A DNA stretch of 64,000 nucleotides from NCBI GenBank assembly GCA_949316495.1, contig OX439005.1, positions 7,761,001 to 7,825,000 of the forward strand, read 5' to 3'. The translations under genes were made by a program, and so were the position numbers. The DNA comes from Amphiduros pacificus. Taxonomy: Eukaryota > Annelida > Polychaeta > Phyllodocida > Hesionidae. Position 1 is the stretch's first letter. Each line of letters starts with the position of its first letter. Below the pieces are notes generated by a model. That model saw nothing but the letters and a program-made list of their open reading frames with translations. It searched no databases and was not told where the DNA came from. Positions 24,601-33,600 of this stretch are shown here, piece after piece.

Positions 24601-27600
24601 CGACTCAACGCAACACGTGGTCGCAATTTTGAAAGGCAGAAGTGACGGGAAGAGGCTCTTGTTTTTAGAGCGAAAACGATTATGAACTCGCATTGAAATA
24701 TTAATATATTGCGCAATAATGGATGGTTTTGTTCTGTTCTCGACCTGCAAAGCGTAATTTGTGATAATATTATGTATATACCTTTATTTATCATTTAAAA
24801 CGCAATTAAAATCGATCCACGTGTGAAAGCATTTCTGTCAACAGGGAAGACACGACTCAAAGCAGTGGAAACAAAGACGAAATGCAAAACTGTGAACGCT
24901 GACAATTGGAATCAGTGAGAACAAAGTCAAAACAAAGCGTTTCGAAATAATATTGTATAAATACCTTTATTTACCATTTAAAATGCAATTAAAATCAATC
25001 TGCTACGTCTGATATTCGTGATGTTTTGTTTTGACATCGTATTTACGTTTTACCGTAATTACTCGAGTATAAGACTGTTAAACCGATCCGCTATGTCCGA
25101 TATTCGTTATTTCGAAAATAAGAATGTTCGTAATGAAAACTCATAGTGCCGTAATTTTTGGGCGTAAATCCTCGTCCACAGGTTGCTCTCGTGTATAAGA
25201 CGACCCCCCTAACATTAACTAAGAGTTTTTGTAAAAAAACCTTGTCTTATACAGGAGTAAATACGGTAAATCTTTTAGAATGTAACATATGATCATCTCT
25301 TTACAAGATTAAGTTGGGTCATGTGTTACTGGTGAATATATCCCACTATAGCACATATAATTAACTGACCATGGTTTGCTGGATAATAGAATGATTGACA
25401 ATGACCAAAATGTGTGAAATTGATGATTGTTAGCTCTAAAGTAAGTGGCTTACTAAGCAAAGGGAGAGTACAACTAACATTAAACATAGAATAATTTACT
25501 TCTCAGAGGCAGGGCACAACCAACATCAAACATACCGAGATTTGATTTACTTAGCAGAAGGAGAACAATTAACATAAAATAAATTAAGTAATTTACTTAG
25601 CAGAGGGAAGGCACAGCCAACATCAAACACAGAAAGTGATTTACTCAGCAGAGAGAGAGAGCACAGCTAACATTGAACATACAGAGTAAATGGTTCAATC
25701 AGAGAGAAAACAACTAACAGCAAACATAGAAAGTGATTTACTCAGCAGAGAGAGAGAGCACAGCTAACATTGAACATACAGAGTAAATGGTTCAATCAGA
25801 GAGAAAACAACTAACAGCAAACATAGAAAGTGATTTACTCAGCAGAGAGAGAGAGGACAGCTAACATTGAACATACAGAGTAAATGGTTCAATCAGAGAG
25901 AAAACAACTAACAGCAAACACAGAAAGTGATTTACTCAGCAGAGAGAGAGCACAGCTAACATTGAACATACAGAGTATATGATTCAATCAGAGAGAGAAT
26001 ACCTCTAACAGCAAACATATAAAGTGATTTACTTAGCAGAGAGAGTACAACTCACAGGATTTGAAGTGATTTTCATATTAAGCAGAGCATAAGTACAGCC
26101 GACACCCTTATACATTTCAGTGATTTACATAAGAAGGCAAGAAGTGCTGACACCACCCAACTGATTGGTAAAATCATTTAGTTCTAGAATTTTGCAACAT
26201 TGCCTTTTATTGGCAAAATTCTCCTTTAAATTGTGATCTTCTACCTTTTGCCTTCTCGACCTTAATTTCTGTCTGCTGTTAGTTAATTTCTGCTTTGCTG
26301 TTGTATCCAAAGCCTGGTGTGGTGCCAAGAACTCACTTCTCTCTTCATTTCCGCTCTTTTTGTTCCAACAAAATGGCATTCAACACATTTTATTTAACTC
26401 GACACAAATTCTTATCAGTAATATGAAGAAAAAAGTAATGTGATACAATAAAAAAAACAAGGTGATAATTGTTGAAGATGATGATGTTAGACGTACTTTA
26501 AGGGTGCGTTTCTTCTCGAGCTCCTGGGCCTGTTTCCTGCAGGTTGGACTCAGCTCAGCTAAGCACTTGCTCACCACTCCCTCCTCCTGCAACCTGCTGT
26601 GTACAGACGAGAACTTGCTGCCCAGGTTGTGTCCCGTGAAGAGGTCGTCTGACAGGTGGCGCCTCATCCAGAGGGGCAGCTTGGACATGTCCACCTTGGT
26701 GAGTGGTTGCGAGTCCTGCCGTTCTAGCCACATCCGCCGCCGCCTCACTGGCTTAGATGGGGTTTCCTGGTAGGTCATAGTCGCTGTGGCGGTGGCGCTT
26801 CGCTTGTGTTTTGAACGTTTAGCATGAGGACTCGTACCTTCCCCTGCCTCAGTATCACATCGTTTACGTTTCTTCAAATTTGATGACTTGCCCGGATATT
26901 GGCTTTTCAATTTCCTCTCAAAGAATTCTGCATCAAACTTTGGGGACTTTGGACTTTTCAACATCTTTTTTTTCGTCTTCCCTTTTTTTGGCAAGGGACC
27001 TAAAATAAATAACAATCCTTCACATAACAAGCATACAGTCGTGGTTTTCCCGCCCGAGCTTCTACAAGCACAGAAGACTTCCCCGGCGAGTTCATGGATA
27101 AAAAATCATTTTAAAGGCCATTAAAAAATCGAACATGATGCAGACAATCAAGAATTTCTTTTGTGGGACAATCTACAGCACTTGCAAGACATTTTGACCT
27201 TGACTTATTAGGAAAGGTAACAAAGATCATGGGATGATATTATAACAAGGCCAAAACAGATTTAACATTATATTCAAATGTCCCTGTCATGAGGAAAGAT
27301 AAGGAGAGATATTATACGGTAAATGCTGACACCACTCACCAACCACAGCGATGCAGTCATCACAGAGCCAGTCCTCCGCAGCAGACTTGAGTCCTCCGCA
27401 GGTCATGTGACATCCCGCAGAGCCACAACTGTCACATAGTACCACCTCCCATTTACTGAACAAAAAACGTGGCATAAACATGGTTAACTCAAGGTCAAAA
27501 TGGGTCGAGTAGCACATGCTAACAGTGTACACCAGGGTATCTGATGATTATGAGAGACAATTATAATAAGCTACCCCCTCTTACTGCAGACTGAATCTTT

Positions 27601-30600
27601 GCGTCCGTTTAAAAATTCAGCAATGTATTAAACCATTTGTCTGAGGTCAGGTTTAAGTAAAAAAAATATATGTCTCGCTTATTTTTGTACTGTGAATTTC
27701 AAGCTGAATGAGTTGTTAGAGAGTATTATCCTTTAATCTTACGTATTGTCTTTGTGAAAATCCCTCCCCTTTTGTGATTTGCACTTCTTGACGTCGCATC
27801 GTTGGTGGCGCTGGAGGAGTTCTTGGAAGGCATTTGGTTCTCTCTCCCAGGCTGCATCCCTGAATGTCAAAATGTTGTTCTTATTTTATGGATATCTTGG
27901 TTATAATATCAACTACTCTACAAAAAATTCAGATTAAAAATTGCTGCAGCTTCAAGTAGCTTTTTGATAATCTACATTATAAATTAAATCTCACTGGTCT
28001 GGGATATGTATTCCAAAGGTCAGCATTTCTTTCTGGAACATGTCCTTGTTGTTACAAAGTGGACACTTAAAAAAATGTATTCCGGACACACAGGCCTGTC
28101 GCTGAAATAGCAAAAATGTCCTCTTTACAAATCAGTTGAAATCGAAACAGATATATATTTAGTGCTGAGAAATATTCAATGTTGGCAAAATGTGAAGTAT
28201 ATGTGGATGCATTTGCAGAGGTTCCATCGGCGGGGATGCACTTGCGGTGGTATCAGGCCCCCTTGCAGCAGGGGGGTCACTATGTCATTTACCTGGATGC
28301 ACTTGCGGTGGTACCAGGCACCCTTGAAGCAGGGGGGTCACTATGTCATTTACCTGGATGCACTTGCGGTGGTACCAGGCACCCTTACAGCACTATGCTA
28401 TTTACCTGGATGCACTTGCGGTGGTCCGACGCCCCCTTGCAGCAGGGGGGACACTATGCTATTTACCTGGATGCACTTGCGGTGGTACCAGGCACCCTTA
28501 CAGCAGGGGGGGTCACTATGTCATTTACCTGGATGCACTTGCGGTGGTACCAGGCACCCTTACAGCAGGGGGTCACTATGTTATTTACCTGGATGCACTT
28601 GCGGTGGTACGACGCCCCTTGCAGCAGGGGGGGACACTATGCTATTTACCTGGATGCACTTGCGGTGGTACGACGCCCCTTGCAGCAGGGGGGGACACTA
28701 TGCTATTTACCTGGACGCACTTGCGGTGGTACCAGGCACCCTTACAGCAGGGGGTACGCAGGGTGTTGTGGAAGGTGAGGCTCTCCAGGCTGCTCATACA
28801 GATGGCACAAGTCATATCTCCTGTCGGTGAAGTGAGCGCCTTGCGTTCTGCCGCGCTTATCTTCTGTTGTGGTCGGTGCTCTTCGCAGAAGGAACTGTTA
28901 AACAACAAACATGGCAAAGTCCTATATTTGAATATCAATAATTTTGTGCATGATTAGATGAAATTGAACAATAATCATTTTTGGCATGAATACCCGACGT
29001 TTATAAATATTTTGACCACTTCCATGGGTCAATGTATTTATTTGATTTGGTGTTTTAATTCTGTCCAAACACAAGACATATTGTCACGATATACACTAGG
29101 TGGCACTCACCTGAAATTCCCAAAGAACTGGTTGAGTGTGCCGTGGAGTACACCACAGTTGAAGTGGAACATTTTCCTGCATCTGGACACCACACATCCA
29201 ATAGTGGCACCAACTTGATTACAATAAGAGCATTTCTGAAAGCACACATAATCAACATACACAGGAAGCATTCTCTGCTGTATGACTTCTTTCTATTTCT
29301 CTGATGGCTTTGACTGTGTTTCTGGTTGGTACCCTGCTCACATCAGGAGCTAAGATAGCATTTGGGTATCTAAGCAGATAACTCGGTAATTTATCTATAA
29401 AGCAGATAACTGGTAATTATTTTATAAGATGTATATGAGAGTTGATCCTTACCAGCCTGCGTGCGCGCCGGAACTCCTTCCAGATATCCTTGGTGAGGAA
29501 GCCCCGGATTCCATCCTCCTGATCCGCGTCACTCTCCACATCACTCTCTGCTGCTCCATTCTGGCACAGCCCACTGGCAAATAGCTGCAACCAATCACAT
29601 CATGGAGACAATCACGTCATGGAGACAATCACGTCATGGAGACAATCACGTCATGGAGACAATCACGTCATGGAGACAATCACATCATGGAGACAATCAT
29701 GTCATGGAGACAATCACGTCATGGAGACAATCACGTCATGGAGACAATCACGTCATGGAGACAATCACATCATGGAGACAATCACGTCATGGAGACAATC
29801 ACGTCATGGAGACAATCACATCATGGAGACAATCACAGCTCAGACCAATGCTAGCCTCTAGTTGCTATATGTAGTCCACATTCATGAACAAGAGAAATAT
29901 TGCTTGTCATGCCAAGTTATCTGGTTGCCACAACTACATTTTTTTTAATTCAGAATTAAATTAAATTACTGACATCAAATTTACATTTTTATTTTTGCCA
30001 ATTGCACAAATTATTGGATGTTCAGTAATAGCCTGAGAACTCTGCTGAGCATTGCCTTTTGTAAAGGCTAGATTTCCTTTAAATAGTTTGAGTCTTGTGA
30101 ACTTTTGTGTTATATTCCTTTTTTATGATGTATTTACATGGTTATCACTTTTCATTTAGCTTGATAACCTTGTATATATGTCTGTACACTTATCTTTTTT
30201 CTGAATTAGTCTTCAAATTCTATTTAATTCTGACTGAAGATCTTATCCCATTGTACTTTGTTTTTAGAGAGATTAAAAATGTCACTGCCTCCTGTCACTC
30301 CCAAAATCAGAATTAAGACTTTGGAAGGTCAATCCGTGGACCATGGCATGGCAGCAACTTGCTCACTCATGCTGAGTTGTTTTTCTTTTGTAGTACAAAG
30401 GAGATTATTTTGTGCCCAAAGTGCCAAGCATATTACCATAATTAATAAAATCAATTGATTATTTTAAGCATCAACCCAATTTGCAGTTCAAGAACAGTCA
30501 ATGTGGATAATGTCCCAATATTGGGAGTTTCAAATTAAGGCTATATCTACACATATGGATTAGTAGAGTGAGGACCATTTTGAAAGTGTATTTCAAAACG

Positions 30601-33600
30601 CAAGTATTTTTTTAAAAGTTGACTTGAGACCCATATTGACTGTATAACATTTCTTAAATGTTATAAATGGTGCTTTATCTCAGATTTTATCTGAAACTCA
30701 GTACAATTTGATACGAAGATATTAGATTTTAAGTTCTTGCTTAGATTTTCTGGCTCGAGCCTGTTCCAAACAGTTGGTTCAAGATATTAGGCCACCAAAC
30801 AGATTAAGGAATGGTCGTGGAATAGTGAGAAATCTGCATGTCCTTACCATACAGAAGTAGTGGACAGTGATTCCGTCCTTGGTGAGCAGCTTGCCATAGG
30901 CATCCTCCCCATCCTCCGAGCTGGAGCAGTACAAACAGTGGCCAGCAGGGGGAGCTGCAACAAACAACATTGCTGCACTGTGGTATATTGCTAGACTACA
31001 TAATGCTACATCGAGGTGAAGTGGTGGAGATAGAACTGAGAAATTATATGATCTATATCTACACATGGTGCACAATCTGCATTCTATTAAATTATATATT
31101 CTAGTCTATACTGTACAGGTATACATTATACAATAGTTATTGTTTTATAGTTATATATACAATCTATACTGTATAGTTATACTTTATATGATCTTATTAT
31201 ATACAGTTATAAATACACTATACTTATTGTATAGTTATATTGATCTTAATTGTACACAGTTATAAATAATTTGATTGTATTGCATACAATTATATCATAT
31301 GATCTTCATTACATAGTTATACATTATATGATCTTATTGTTTAAAGTAATATATCTTATATCATAGATCTTTATACAGTATTTAATTTGTACAAATAGTG
31401 CAATTTAATTTGTATGAACTAAACACACTAATATTAAGGTTAGATGGCACTGGCCCAAAAGACAGTTAGTGGCTCCACATTACATGTTTTATCAATATCA
31501 CTTTTTATATTACAATTTACAAGGAACTATTTAATATCATCATGTACTTATATCTATTTCAATTTTTAATCTTTACTGGATTTAGATTTAGATTTCAATA
31601 AAATATTTCTTTCTTATTTTTCATTTGATAAATATTTTTCGCTTAATTATAATTTATATTTGACACAATGGAATTCAAATATTTCTTTTCTATTTATCAT
31701 TTAAATTATTATATCAATTTGACATACTCTAGAATCAAACAAGGAGAAGCAGGTATTAAATGTTGTTTTACAATAAGTCACCAACATTTTGTTGCTGATG
31801 TGCAAGGAGTAATATTGGTATAGGAGTAATATTGGTATGCCCAGTGGATGTGCGGGGAGTAACAATGGTATGCCAGTAACAAACAAGTGGACGTGCGAGG
31901 AGTAATATTGGTATGCCAGTAACAACCAAGTGGACGTGCGAGGAGTAATATTGGTATGCCAGTAACAACCAAGTGGGCGTGCAAGGAGTAACACTGGTAT
32001 GCCAGTAACAACCAAGTGGGCGTGCGAGGAGTAACACTGGTATGCCAGTAACAACCAAGTGGATGTGCGAAGAGTAACATTGGTATGCCAGTAACAACCA
32101 AGTGGATATGCGAAGAGTAACACTGGTATGCCAGTAACAAACAAGTGGATATGCGAAGAGTAACATTGGTGGATGTGCAAGGAGTAACACTGGTATGCCA
32201 GTAACAACCAAGTGGGCGTGCGAGGAGTAACACTGGTGGATGTGCGAGGAGTCACACTGGTGGATGTGCGAGGAGTCACACTGGTATGCCAGTAACAACC
32301 AAGTGGATGTGCGAAGAGTAACACTGGTATGCCAGTAACAACCAAGTGGATGTGCGAAGAGTAACATTGGTGGATGTGCGAGGAGTCACACTGGTATGCC
32401 AGTAACAACCAAGTGGGCGTGCGAGGAGTAACACTGGTATGCCAGTAACAACCAAGTGGATGTGCGAAGAGTAACATTGGTGGATGTGCAAGGAGTAACA
32501 TTGGTATGCCAGTAACAAAAAAGTGGATGTGTGAGGAATAACATTGGTGGATGTGCGAGGAGTCAAACTGGTATGCCAGTAACAACCAAGTGGATGTGTG
32601 AGGAATAACATTGGTGGATGTGCAAGGAGTAACACTGGTATGCCAGTAACAAACAAGTGGATATGCGAAGAGTAACATTGGTGGATGTGCAAGGAGTAAC
32701 ACTGGTATGCCAGTAACAACCAAGTGGGCGTGCGAGGAGTAACACTGGTATGCCAGTAACAACCAAGGGGATGTGCGAAGAGTAACATTGGTATGCCAGT
32801 AACAACCAAGTGGATATGCGAAGAGTAACACTGGTATGCCAGTAACAAACAAGTGGATATGCGAAGAGTAACATTGGTGGATGTGCAAGGAGTAACACTG
32901 GTATGCCAGTAACAACCAAGTGGGCGTGCGAGGAGTAACACTGGTGGATGTGCGAGGAGTCACACTGGTGGATGTGCGAGGAGTCACACTGGTATGCCAG
33001 TAACAACCAAGTGGATGTGCGAAGAGTAACACTGGTATGCCAGTAACAACCAAGTGGATGTGCGAAGAGTAACATTGGTGGATGTGCGAGGAGTCACACT
33101 GGTATGCCAGTAACAACCAAGTTGGCGTGCGAGGAGTAACACTGGTATGCCAGTAACAACCAAGTGGATGTGCGAAGAGTAACATTGGTGGATGTGCGAG
33201 GAGTCACACTGGTATGCCAGTAACAACCCAGTGGATGTGCTGGGAGTAACACTGGTATGCCAGTAACAACCAAGTGGATGTGTGAGGAGTAACATTGGTA
33301 TGCCAGTAACAACCAAGTGGATGTGCGAGGAGTAATATTGGTTTGCCAGTAACAACCAAGTGGATGTGCGAGGAGTAGCATTGGTGGATGTGCGAGGAGT
33401 AACATTGGTGGATGTGCGAGGAGTCACACTGGTATGCCAGTAACAACCAAGTGGATGTGCGAGGAGTAATATTGGTTTGCCAGTAACAACCAAGTGGATC
33501 TGTCTTAGGACAGTCAGTTGAGCTGGATAAAAGGCACATTGAATGGTATCTTATACAATCAAGATGAAAAGTATATCAACATGTTCCAAAGACCGGTCGT

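Larger units (their letters stand above)
19430..26110. repeat. Seven-kilobase complex of related ~60-bp repeats in PHF7-like intron 9
   Basis: Diverged units of the form 'AAAGTAATTTACTTAGCAGAG' plus 'GCACAGCTAACATCAAACAT' fill most of the interval and are the evident source of three more uniform blocks: 20500-21062, 21530-22985 and 25640-26030. Three younger elements interrupt it: a TIR element at 19688-20176, a SINE at 21063-21246 and TIR elements at 23322-23680 and 23814-25268. Confidence 0.85.

Noticed and set aside
28162-28957. Overlapping plus-strand frames with [15 protein letters not shown] repeats
   Set aside because: They are the complement of the donor array of the PHF7-like RING exon.
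31701-33539. Long minus-strand reading frames (up to 494 codons) with [13 protein letters not shown]-like repeats
   Set aside because: They are by-products of a stop-free 43/24-bp minisatellite; several frames are open at once and no splice or family evidence supports a protein.
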